Origin: JAUVZF01 sp035529015
Lineage (GTDB): Bacteria; Planctomycetota; Phycisphaerae; FEN-1346
Direction of reading: 5' to 3'
Assembly (NCBI GenBank): GCA_035529015.1
Contig: DATKXP010000207.1
Span: 1-12,916, forward strand
DNA length: 12,916 bases
The notes beneath the pieces are model-generated. The model searched no databases, was not told the origin of the DNA, and was given only the letters and a program-made list of their open reading frames with translations. Made by a program: the position numbers and the translations under genes. Shown in pieces: positions 6,141 to 12,626 of this stretch; positions within the stretch are counted from its first letter, which is position 1, and every line of letters begins with the position of its first letter.

Positions 6141-7094
6141 TCAGTTGTCGGAGTGGGTTTCAAACACGGACAGGGCCTTCTGGCAGGCCCTCGCCGCTTC
6201 CGCTGTGGCGGCCCTTAGCGAGGCCTCCGCCGCCGTCGATTCAGCCCCGTCATCATCCGGATCGGCCAGGTCGCCGTCGGCGTCTCCGGAGGGGTTGATC
6301 GTGTCAGGCGCGGAGGCCTTGAGTAGGTCCAGTGCATCGTTGACGGCCAGCAGCACGCGGCCGAGTATTCCGTCCACCTGGTCGGGAATTTCCTTCAGTT
6401 CCGCCAACGCCTTGATCTCCGGGCAGTCGGCCAGCTGCTCGGCGACGGCCTGGCCGACGAGCTTCTTGAGTTCGTCGACGGCCTTCGCCTCGTCGGCCTG
6501 GCCGAAGAACTTGGCGGCAAGCTGCTGGAGGCTCTGGCGGTTGGAGGGGACGGCCACCGCGGAGATCTCCAGCAGCTCGATCTCGACGTAGACGCGGAGG
6601 CGGTCGGCCGTCTCGAGGCCGGCGCGGCGGACGGGCTCGGCGATCTCGGGGAACTCACGCAGCAGTTCCCCCACGGTCCCCGAGACCCACTTCGTGGGGA
6701 GAAAGCCGATCGAAAACGCGTGACCCTTGCCCGCCGGGTCGGAGGCCAGCCGCCACCACTCGTCGGCGATCGCCGTCATCGCGTAGCGGAACAGGCACTC
6801 GACCTGGTCGGCGGAGATCCGGCCGGACATCACCCAGCCGATCTGCGTGGGGCCGGCGTCGGCGGAGCGGTGGGTGTGCTGGCCGAGGAACGGCGCCGAC
6901 GAGCCGAGGAACCGGGTCCAGTCCTTGGCGAACGCGGCGGGCAGGATGATCTCGCCGTCGCGGTCCAGCTCGATCGTGCTGGCCACGCCGGTGACCGTCC
7001 GCGCGTCGGCGTTGACGGATCGCGTGTATCCCTTGACGAATCGGTCCTTCGCCAGCTCGCTGTCGGCGGGGATGGCGCCTTTTTCGATGGTCAT
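6141..7094 (-). CDS. HK97-family prohead protease with long C-terminal helical tail
   Basis: This 317-residue serine protease should mature the procapsid. The HK97 U35-type core is residues about 18-190: GVASTIELDRDGEIILPAAF (36-55), the histidine motif LGQHTH (H73), the nucleophile motif HAFSIGFLP (S128) and ELLEISAVAVPSNRQS with acidic E176. The start overlaps the portal-MuF stop (ATGA) and has a GGAGA site 6 bases upstream. Residues about 198-260 form a helical tail (KAVDELKKLVGQAVAEQL and after), followed by an acidic Asp/Gly/Ala-rich stretch (GDADGDLADPDDDGAES) and a final Ala-rich helix. Family members are often near 200 residues, so the tail is an extension of about 120 residues; it may act as internal scaffold and be self-cleaved, which is inference. 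The capsid gene follows after 20 bases. Confidence 0.9.
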   Translation of the reverse strand: MTIEKGAIPADSELAKDRFVKGYTRSVNADARTVTGVASTIELDRDGEIILPAAFAKDWTRFLGSSAPFLGQHTHRSADAGPTQIGWVMSGRISADQVECLFRYAMTAIADEWWRLASDPAGKGHAFSIGFLPTKWVSGTVGELLREFPEIAEPVRRAGLETADRLRVYVEIELLEISAVAVPSNRQSLQQLAAKFFGQADEAKAVDELKKLVGQAVAEQLADCPEIKALAELKEIPDQVDGILGRVLLAVNDALDLLKASAPDTINPSGDADGDLADPDDDGAESTAAEASLRAATAEAARACQKALSVFETHSDN

Positions 7095-9931
7095 ATCTGT
7101 TCTCCGTCGGGGGAGGGGGAATCAACCGCAGAGGGCGCAGAGGACGCGGAGGGTTGGGAGCTCGGGCCTGTGGGTTGTGACTTCGCGCGGGCGCCCGCTG
7201 TCGGACGGGCGTTGACCCGCCCTGGTTGGCTTTCGCCTGTTCGGCTCGCAAGGTCCTTCCCCTCCGCGTCCTCTGCGTTCTCTGCGGTTAGATTCTTCTT
7301 CCATTCGGCCACCGCCGCCGGATCGGCGTAGCCGGTGCAAAGGGCCTGCTCGACGATCGCCGGGCCCGCCGGGAGGTTCGAGCCGGCGGCGAGCCGCTTG
7401 CCGGCGACGATGCACTGGCAGTTGATGATCTCGCCGGGAGGCCCCGCCGGGTCGCGCGGGTAGCGGAGGGGCTGGCCGTTGACGATAAAGGGCTGGCCGA
7501 CCGGCTTGGGCTCGGCGCGGTAGCGGTGCTCGGCGGCCACGTGGCCGGGCCGGCGTTCGCCGGGGCCGCGAGAGTGGATCCAGATCTCGTGCGTGGCCCA
7601 CCGCTGCCGCGCGAGGCTCTGGGCGCCCGAGTTCGCCTGGCCGACCGAGTTCCGCGCGATCGACACCGCCTGGCGGCGGCGGAGCTGCGCGACGCCCTGG
7701 ACGCGGTCGGCGAGGGCGTTGATGGATTCGCCGGCCTGGAGGCCCTCGGTCAGTTCGGCCCTCAGCACGGCGCGCGTGCGGTCGTTGACCAGGCTCGTGA
7801 TCCGGATGGTCTCGGATTGGATCTGCACGATCAGCTGCGGGTCCGCCGTGAGCTGGCGGAAGGCGGTCTTCAGGGCGTCGCCGGCGAGCCCCATCTGCGC
7901 GAGCGCCTGGTAGATGCCCTGCTCCTTGGCCTCGACCAGGAACGCCCGCACGCGGGCGCGGAACGCCGCGAGGTCCTTCGGCTCGTCGAACACGTCCATC
8001 AGCACCCGCGCGACGTGCGGGTCGATGGGGGGGTTGACCGGTTTTTCGGAGGGGGAATTAACCGCAGAGCCCTTCGGCGGTGAGCTCAGGGCCGAACCGG
8101 GCGCAGAGGGCGCGGAGGGGGATCGCGATTTTGCTGGGACTCCGCCTCCCGAACCATCGGTACTCTTCTCTGCGTTCTCTGCGACCTCTGCGGTTAATCT
8201 CCTCTTCAACGCCGCGATAACGAGCCGTTCCTGGGCGCTGAAGTGGTTGCGGAACATGCGGGCCATCCGGTCGGCCAGCGGCCGGATGGACCGGTCCCAG
8301 AGCCTCCAGAGCTGCTCGGCGTGCAGGGAGTCCGCTTTGGCGGAAGGGGATTTAACCGCAGAGGGCGCAGAGGACGCGGAGGGGGAGCGAGATTTTGCTG
8401 AGACTCCGCCTCCCAAGCCATCGGTTCTCTTCTCTGCGTTCTCTGCGCCCGGTTCGGCCCTGAGCTCACCGCCGAAGGGCTCTGCGGTTAAATCCCCCTC
8501 CGGCGGCGGGGCCTCGCCGGGGTTGGGGCTCGGCTGGCCCGCCTCGTCGGCGCGGACGAGGTTGATCGGCAGGTAGCCGACGCGGAGCTCGGGGCGGTCC
8601 TCGAGGCCGAGGTTGTACAGCTCGCTCAGCTCCGCCAAAGGCACGCCCTTGGCCCAGAGCTTGTCGACGGCGTCGAGGTTGGAGTTGCGGATCTTCTGAT
8701 AGGCGGGGACCTCCTCCAGGTCCGCCCAGACCTCCTGTCCGCCGGCGAAGCGGCGCGCCAGGTGGACGGTCAGCGCCTCGGCGATCTCGCCGACCAGCGG
8801 GGCGATGGTGGATTGCAAAAACCACTCCTGCTCGCTCTGGACGTAGGCGGTGCTGTCGCCGGAGGTGCCGAAAAATCCCGCCACGCTGGGCGGCACGCGG
8901 AAGGCCGCGCAGATCTCGATCCGCCAGTTTTTTTTGCCCACCTCGAACTGCATGTCCGCCATCGTCGACGCCACCGACTGCCACTTGAGGCCGCCCCAGA
9001 GCGTGGCGAACGTCCGCGCGTTCAGCGGCCCGGCGTGCCTCTGCATGAAACTCGTGCGGATCTGATCGTCGGCCTCGGCGTCGAAGGGCTCATCCGACTG
9101 GAGGATGCCGCCGGGCTCGCAGTTGTTGCCGAACATCGCGGCGTTGTAGAGACTTGCGTTCCAGTCCCCGACCACCGAGAGGTTCGCCGGCGTGATCGGC
9201 GAGAGCCCCAGGTCGGGATCGTCGGGATTGAACAGGTGCAGCGTGATGCACTCGTCCAGAGGCAGCGGGATCCGCTCGCCCTTCGGCCCGCGTATCTCCC
9301 AGCCGATCAGCTCGCGGTGGGGGCTGTTTTCGTCGTACTTGGGGACGGTCCGCGAGCCGGGGATCAGCACCATGCTCTTGGGGCGCCGCCCGACCATGTC
9401 GTCGAAGACGACGTGCACGCGGCCGCAGGCGTACATCTGGCCGACCATCCGCTTGCGGAACTGTCTCTGCGTGAGACCGCCGCCGGGCGATTCCAGGAGG
9501 GCCCACAGGTCGCCCGATTCGACGATCTCGCCCTCGCGGGCCTTGACGGCGGGCCCGCCGGCGAACCGCTTGCGGGCGGCCGGCCGGCCCGCGCGGACGC
9601 GGGCGTGGCCCCACAGTCCCCGCGTTCCGTCGGCGCGGCCGGCGGAGATGCGGAAGGGGATCTGGCCGGCCGTCTCGGCGAGCGCCGTGATGCAGGCGTT
9701 GACCCACAGCGACCGCGTCGCCGGCGACCGCGGCCCTTCCAGGCGCGAGCCGATCGCGTGCTCCATGCCGGCGTTCCAGAGCTGGGCGTACTGGCTGAGC
9801 GTGACGTCCTTCGCCGCGCCGACCGGGGCGGGCATCAGGTCGGCCCCCGACCCCCGCCAGGTGAGTGGGCTGACGATCGGGCCGAGTTCCCCATCGATCG
9901 GATGCCGGATTGTCTGGCTTATCGCGGTCAT
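7091..9931 (-). CDS. Fused HK97-type portal and Mu F-like minor head protein, with three repeat-derived linkers
   Basis: This 946-residue protein combines two head proteins normally made separately. Residues 1-465 are an HK97-type portal: LWVNACITALAETAGQIPF (75-93), GWEIRGPKGERIPLPLDE, GNNCEPGGIL (268-277), RVPPSVAGFFG (345-355) and the STAYVQSEQEWFLQSTIAPL helix (360-379). Residues about 530-577 are helical. Residues 640-848 are Mu F-like, with IARNSVGQANSGAQSLARQR (758-777), a GHVAAEHRY histidine motif (796-804) and the signature DPAGPPGEIINCQC (827-840). The parts are separated by repeat A7 (residues 479-529) and repeat A6 (578-625); repeat A5 encodes residues 881-936. All three are read in one frame, beginning LTAE and ending SAVxSPS. 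The portal forms the dodecameric DNA gate; Mu F-type proteins sit inside the head near it. The start has a moderate GAGG site. The stop overlaps the protease start (ATGA). In vivo cleavage of the linkers is possible. Confidence 0.88.
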   Translation of the reverse strand: MTAISQTIRHPIDGELGPIVSPLTWRGSGADLMPAPVGAAKDVTLSQYAQLWNAGMEHAIGSRLEGPRSPATRSLWVNACITALAETAGQIPFRISAGRADGTRGLWGHARVRAGRPAARKRFAGGPAVKAREGEIVESGDLWALLESPGGGLTQRQFRKRMVGQMYACGRVHVVFDDMVGRRPKSMVLIPGSRTVPKYDENSPHRELIGWEIRGPKGERIPLPLDECITLHLFNPDDPDLGLSPITPANLSVVGDWNASLYNAAMFGNNCEPGGILQSDEPFDAEADDQIRTSFMQRHAGPLNARTFATLWGGLKWQSVASTMADMQFEVGKKNWRIEICAAFRVPPSVAGFFGTSGDSTAYVQSEQEWFLQSTIAPLVGEIAEALTVHLARRFAGGQEVWADLEEVPAYQKIRNSNLDAVDKLWAKGVPLAELSELYNLGLEDRPELRVGYLPINLVRADEAGQPSPNPGEAPPPEGDLTAEPFGGELRAEPGAENAEKRTDGLGGGVSAKSRSPSASSAPSAVKSPSAKADSLHAEQLWRLWDRSIRPLADRMARMFRNHFSAQERLVIAALKRRLTAEVAENAEKSTDGSGGGVPAKSRSPSAPSAPGSALSSPPKGSAVNSPSEKPVNPPIDPHVARVLMDVFDEPKDLAAFRARVRAFLVEAKEQGIYQALAQMGLAGDALKTAFRQLTADPQLIVQIQSETIRITSLVNDRTRAVLRAELTEGLQAGESINALADRVQGVAQLRRRQAVSIARNSVGQANSGAQSLARQRWATHEIWIHSRGPGERRPGHVAAEHRYRAEPKPVGQPFIVNGQPLRYPRDPAGPPGEIINCQCIVAGKRLAAGSNLPAGPAIVEQALCTGYADPAAVAEWKKNLTAENAEDAEGKDLASRTGESQPGRVNARPTAGARAKSQPTGPSSQPSASSAPSAVDSPSPDGEQI
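7124..7289. repeat. Palindromic repeat A5, inside the portal-MuF gene, with a long unrelated centre
   Basis: The ends AACCGCAGAG and CTCTGCGGTT bracket 9-bp-period arms (GGGCGCAGAGGACGCGGAGG and CCTCCGCGTCCTCTGCG). The centre of about 100 bases (GGGCGTTGACCCGCCC and flanks) is unlike any other copy and may itself be another insertion; it holds an inverted GGGCG/CGCCC pair. It encodes residues 881-936 of the portal-MuF protein, just before the stop that overlaps the protease start. Confidence 0.85.
8057..8198. repeat. Palindromic repeat A6, inside the portal-MuF gene
   Basis: The termini are a 13-bp perfect inverted pair (ATTAACCGCAGAG). A C palindrome sits in the left arm directly after the first CCGCAGAG. 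The core GGGACTCCGCCTCCCGAACC is intact. It encodes residues 578-625, between a helical segment and the Mu F-like domain. The 51 bases 8058-8108 recur inverted at 8441-8491. Confidence 0.9.
8070..8100. repeat. Short palindrome C1 (TGAGCTCA family), within A6
   Basis: CCCTTCGGCGGTGAGCTCAG followed by GGCCGAACCGG is an imperfect palindrome with TTCGGC/GCCGAA arms around TGAGCTCA. The 31 bases are the exact reverse complement of C2. Confidence 0.85.
8346..8497. repeat. Palindromic repeat A7, inside the portal-MuF gene
   Basis: The termini are an 18-bp perfect inverted pair (GGGGATTTAACCGCAGAG). A C palindrome sits in the right arm, the mirror of the situation in A6. The core is close to A6 (GAGACTCCGCCTCCCAAGCC). 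It encodes residues 479-529, exactly between the portal domain and the helical start of the Mu F-like part. Confidence 0.9.
8449..8479. repeat. Short palindrome C2, within A7
   Basis: CCGGTTCGGCCCTGAGCTCA followed by CCGCCGAAGGG is the exact reverse complement of C1, placed in the opposite arm of its host repeat. Confidence 0.85.
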
Positions 9932-9948
9932 ATCCGAGGGCCTCGTTC

Positions 9949-9960
9949 CACCGCAGAGGA
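9949..9960. repeat. Half A repeat
   Basis: CACCGCAGAGGA matches the left end of the A family but has no partner arm nearby. It lies just outside A8 and may be a remnant of an earlier copy. Confidence 0.5.
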
Positions 9961-9964
9961 GGGG

Positions 9965-10086
9965 AGGGATTCAACCGCAGAGATCGCAGAGGTCGCAGAG
10001 GGGGAAGTTGATTTTGCTGGGACTCCGCCTCCCAGACCATCGCAGCTCTTCTCTGCGCTCTCTGCGCCCTCTGCGGTTGAATCCCT
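9965..10086. repeat. Palindromic repeat A8
   Basis: The termini are an 18-bp perfect inverted pair (AGGGATTCAACCGCAGAG). The core GGGACTCCGCCTCCCAGACC is present. It starts 8 bases after the terminase stop and, with a half copy at 9949-9960, fills the 163-base gap before the portal-MuF start. Confidence 0.9.
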
Positions 10087-10094
10087 TCTCGGTA

Positions 10095-11654
10095 TCATGC
10101 CGTTTGCCTCCAGAGGCTGACGTACGGTCGGGCCGCGACGATTCCGGCGGCCTTGAGCGACAGGGCGTTGGAGTACGCGATGTCGCAGTGGCTGTCGGCC
10201 AGCAGCGGGTTGTCGCTCTCGGCCAGGCGGAGCTGGTCGGCGGCGCCCTCACGCTGGATGGCGTAGAGGTCCGTGTGGATGTACTTGTGCTCGCCGTCGG
10301 ACGGAGGCAGAAGCTGCGAGCCCTCGTCGTAGGCGGTGGCCAGCAGGCTTCCCAGCTCGCGTTTCGATTTCGCGGTGAAGTCCACGCCCTGCCAGCGGCT
10401 CCCGAAGAGCGTGGTCAGCGTCTCGTTGGAGTCCATGCCCAGTCCCGTGGCGTCGCCGCAGCCGACGGCGCGGCGGTTGGCCTGCATGGCGGTGCGGATC
10501 ACCGTCCGCTGGAGTGCGAATTCCGTGCGGGCCATCAGCACCAGCCACCGCAGGCGGCGTATGCCGCCGGGCCCCGCGACGTTGACCCACAGGCTCGACA
10601 GGTCCGAGCGGCGGGCGACGTCCCAACCGAGCTCCGGCCGGCCCGTCACGCCGGCCAGGCCGTCGAAGAAGTCCTCGCGCCACCCGTTGCCGTCGGTGAT
10701 CCGGAGGCACTCGAACGGCAGGTCGCTCTCGCGGCTGCCTGCCGCCACCAGCTGGGCCCACTTGACCAGCGCCTCCATGTCGCCGGTGAACTCGCAGAGG
10801 TACTCCCGCCGCCAGCCGGCCGGATCGCCGTAGAGCCTCTGGAAGACCTCCAGCGTGGTCGGCTCGCCCTGGTTGTCGCGGAGCACGAACCCTTCGGCCA
10901 CCGAGTCGAGGATCGTCTGCAGGTGCACCGAGTACACATCCGGCTGGCTGAACAGCTCGAAGAACTTGCTGTTCTTGCCTCGCGGGGTGGAGATGACGAT
11001 CACCTGGTAGCCCCGCGTGGACAGCGGGAACACCACCCGCCAGTGGTCGTACCCGCCGTTGGGGAACAGTCCGAACTCGGTGAAGATCACGTTGCCGGTG
11101 AGGCCGGCCAGCGTGTCGGGGTCGCGCCCCGGCAGGGCCGTCACCGATCCGCCGCCGGGCAGCCGGAGCGTCCGAGCGGTGCAGCGGAAGGCCTGGGAGA
11201 TCTCCCTGTCGAACTCGACGTACTCGCGGTCGGTGAGCGTGATCTCGCCCTTGCGTTTGGCCGCCCGCGCCAGCATGTCGGAGAATGCCTTGGCCTTGTC
11301 GAACGTGGCATCGGCTTGGCGCTGCGTGAGCGAGACGATGAACCACGGCTGGCCCGTCTCCAGGGCGTGGGCGACGGCCTTGCCCGCCGCGCAGAAGTCC
11401 TTGCCCCGCTGGCGGTGCCAGTTGACGACGATCACCCGCGCGTCGTCGTCGAACAGCCGCCTCTGGCACGGGGCCCACTGGATGACGGAAGGTCGAAGAG
11501 AGGTCGAAGGAAGGTCGAAGGCTTCGGCCGTGAGCTCAGCCGAACCGGTCGAAGGTCGAAGGTCGAAGCGGGGAGGCGGAGGGGAGGGCCGCGCAATCGC
11601 GGAGTCCCTCTTCCTTCGACCTTCGACCTTCGACCTTCGACCTTCCTCACTCAT
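10095..11654 (-). CDS. Terminase large subunit, Mu gp28-like, with repeat-encoded N-terminus
   Basis: This 519-residue packaging motor should use ATP to pump DNA through the portal and then cut it. The ATPase part begins near residue 58: Walker A region NWHRQRGKD at 78-86, Walker B region NVIFTEF at 188-194 with catalytic E193, and a coupling motif VISTPRG at 220-226. The nuclease part shows GWDVARRSD (D345), GCGDATGLG (D401) and SHCDIAYSNAL (D491), the usual acidic triad. Two deviations stand out: the Walker A Ser/Thr is D86, and the Walker B Asp is T192. The ATG overlaps the previous stop (ATGA). Residues about 3-56 are translated from repeat B3 and read as RRSKVEGRR/PSTFDL-like low complexity; no ATG or GTG lies between the repeat and the ATPase core, so the repeat must be translated unless a rare start is used. 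Packaging strategy cannot be told from sequence. Confidence 0.9.
   Translation of the reverse strand: MSEEGRRSKVEGRRKRDSAIARPSPPPPRFDLRPSTGSAELTAEAFDLPSTSLRPSVIQWAPCQRRLFDDDARVIVVNWHRQRGKDFCAAGKAVAHALETGQPWFIVSLTQRQADATFDKAKAFSDMLARAAKRKGEITLTDREYVEFDREISQAFRCTARTLRLPGGGSVTALPGRDPDTLAGLTGNVIFTEFGLFPNGGYDHWRVVFPLSTRGYQVIVISTPRGKNSKFFELFSQPDVYSVHLQTILDSVAEGFVLRDNQGEPTTLEVFQRLYGDPAGWRREYLCEFTGDMEALVKWAQLVAAGSRESDLPFECLRITDGNGWREDFFDGLAGVTGRPELGWDVARRSDLSSLWVNVAGPGGIRRLRWLVLMARTEFALQRTVIRTAMQANRRAVGCGDATGLGMDSNETLTTLFGSRWQGVDFTAKSKRELGSLLATAYDEGSQLLPPSDGEHKYIHTDLYAIQREGAADQLRLAESDNPLLADSHCDIAYSNALSLKAAGIVAARPYVSLWRQTA
11487..11647. repeat. Palindromic repeat B3, translated as the terminase N-terminus, carrying palindrome C3
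   Basis: This copy has the same 7-bp GTCGAAG/TTCGACC arms and the same 32-bp centre as B2 (GGGGAGGCGGAGGGGAGGGC and on). A C palindrome (11521-11548) interrupts its left arm. It lies inside the large-terminase reading frame, 6 bases beyond the start codon, and encodes residues about 3-56 without a stop. Translation gives EGRRSKVEGRRKR and PPPPRFDLRPSTGSAEL-type sequence. Confidence 0.85.
11521..11548. repeat. Short palindrome C3, within B3
   Basis: GCTTCGGCCGTGAGCTCAGC followed by CGAACCGG shares the TTCGGC, TGAGCTCA and CCGAACCGG blocks with C1 but sits in an unrelated (B) host repeat, so C behaves as a separate element. Confidence 0.8.
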
Positions 11655-12292
11655 GCCGCTTCGGCCCCGAAGACCGCCTTTCGGATGTCCGCGATGTCGT
11701 CGGCCGTCAGGCGGCCGTCGGTGCTCTTTTTCGTTCTCGCCGCGACTTGGGCGTCGAAGGCGGCCTGCATCTCCGCCAGCTTCTGGCGGAGCATGTCCGT
11801 CTCCGCCGACGCCTTCGAGAGGTAGCCCAGCGTGCCGATCAGACGGATGACCTGGTTGGGCTCGAGGTCGTCGAGCTGGCCGGGGCTCATGCCCTCCAGG
11901 GCCGAGAATATGAGCTGGCTGGCCAGGACGCGGCCGGCCTTCAGGGCGTCCAGCTCGCCCCGGTCTCCCAGCGCGTTGGCGACCTGGACGGCCAGGGCGC
12001 CGCGGTCCGTGACGGCCTGGCGGCTGCGGAGCTCCGCCGCGCGGGCGCGGTCGATGGCCGAGCGGGAGATGGTCGCCCCCAGTTCGGCCTTGGCCCACTC
12101 GACGATCTGGTCGAGCGTGTAGGTCTGCGGGTCGTTGAGCCTGCGGTCCATCTGGGCCCAGTAGCTGTCGCGGAGCGACCGGCACTCGGCTCTGTCGGCG
12201 CAGTTGTGCGCCGTCGCGGGGTTGAGCTTGCACGCGCGGGCCGCCGCTACGCTCAGCGCGTTGTAGACCGTGGATTTTCGCCCGCTCTTCAT
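11651..12292 (-). CDS. DUF3486-like (Mu gp27) protein, putative small terminase subunit
   Basis: This is a 213-residue protein. The N-terminus is basic (MKSGRKSTVYNALSVAAARA). Residues about 57-82 (YTLDQIVEWAKAELGATISR) read as a helix-turn-helix of the kind that starts DUF3486 proteins, where the motif ends in S-R-S-A followed by a second helix (SRSAIDRARAAELRSRQ). A long helical region follows, with a leucine-rich stretch near residues 125-155 and a charged C-terminal helix (DDIADIRKAVFG). DUF3486 proteins lie directly before Mu gp28-type large terminases and are thought to act as the DNA-recognition small subunit; that role here is inferred from fold and position. No strong Shine-Dalgarno site is visible and the start is 1 base after the previous stop, so translation is probably coupled. 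The stop overlaps the terminase start (ATGA). Three or four cysteines near residues 21-40 are unexplained. Confidence 0.6.
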   Translation of the reverse strand: MKSGRKSTVYNALSVAAARACKLNPATAHNCADRAECRSLRDSYWAQMDRRLNDPQTYTLDQIVEWAKAELGATISRSAIDRARAAELRSRQAVTDRGALAVQVANALGDRGELDALKAGRVLASQLIFSALEGMSPGQLDDLEPNQVIRLIGTLGYLSKASAETDMLRQKLAEMQAAFDAQVAARTKKSTDGRLTADDIADIRKAVFGAEAA

Positions 12293-12293
12293 G

Positions 12294-12626
12294 TCAGTCG
12301 CCCGGCTGCTGGCGTCCCGAGTACCGGTCCACTTCCTCCCACGGGCATCCGGCCCGCAGGAAATCGCGGCCTGCCGCCGTCGCGCGGGTCAGGTGCGGGC
12401 CGGCGGCGTCGATGTCGATGAGCCCCCGCTCGAGCAGCTCGCGGCTGGCCGCCGCGACCTGCGTCCGCGTCCAGACCCGCCCGCCGTCGCCCCGCAGGAT
12501 AATCCGCTCGATCTCGGCCGGCGTCATGCCCATCGTGCCGCCCTTGTCGAACAGGTCGGTGAGGACCAGGAGGATCTTCCACCGCAGTTGGCGGCTGATC
12601 ACGACCTCGGGTGTGATCTCACTCAT
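12294..12626 (-). CDS. Small winged-helix phage protein next to the terminase genes
   Basis: This is a 110-residue protein. The ATG at 12626 overlaps the preceding stop by 4 bases and has a good AGGAGA ribosome site 8 bases upstream, which decides the start against a longer in-frame extension. Visible layout: helix at residues 10-26 (SRQLRWKILLVLTDLF), helix 36-45 (PAEIERIILR), a likely recognition helix 52-67 (WTRTQVAAASRELLER), then a short wing at 69-80 (LIDIDAAGPHLTRATA) and a terminal helix. This matches the small wHTH proteins found between DUF2730 and DUF3486 genes in Mu-like phages (the VpaChn25_0724-type group), whose role is unknown. DNA binding, perhaps in packaging or regulation of late genes, is inference. 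The next gene starts 1 base after its stop. Confidence 0.55.
   Translation of the reverse strand: MSEITPEVVISRQLRWKILLVLTDLFDKGGTMGMTPAEIERIILRGDGGRVWTRTQVAAASRELLERGLIDIDAAGPHLTRATAAGRDFLRAGCPWEEVDRYSGRQQPGD

Noticed and set aside
7160..7260. Unusual centre of repeat A5 as a separate small gene or RNA.
   Set aside because: It is within the portal-MuF frame and shows no start, conserved motif or clear RNA fold beyond a short GGGCG/CGCCC pairing.
8928..8935. Run of eight T (A on the coding strand) forming an A AAA AAC slippery heptamer in the portal frame, with a long open -1 frame after it.
   Set aside because: The zero frame continues with conserved portal sequence, and long open alternative frames are expected at this GC content; no function is evident.
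1305..10086. A repeats as classic rho-independent terminators.
   Set aside because: The hairpins are long and lack a following U tract, and they lie inside an operon that must be read through; some are within a gene.
317..11647. The regularly repeated GTCGAAG and CGCAGAG units as a CRISPR array.
   Set aside because: Units of 7 or 9 bases without spacers, in palindromic pairs, do not match a CRISPR repeat-spacer layout.
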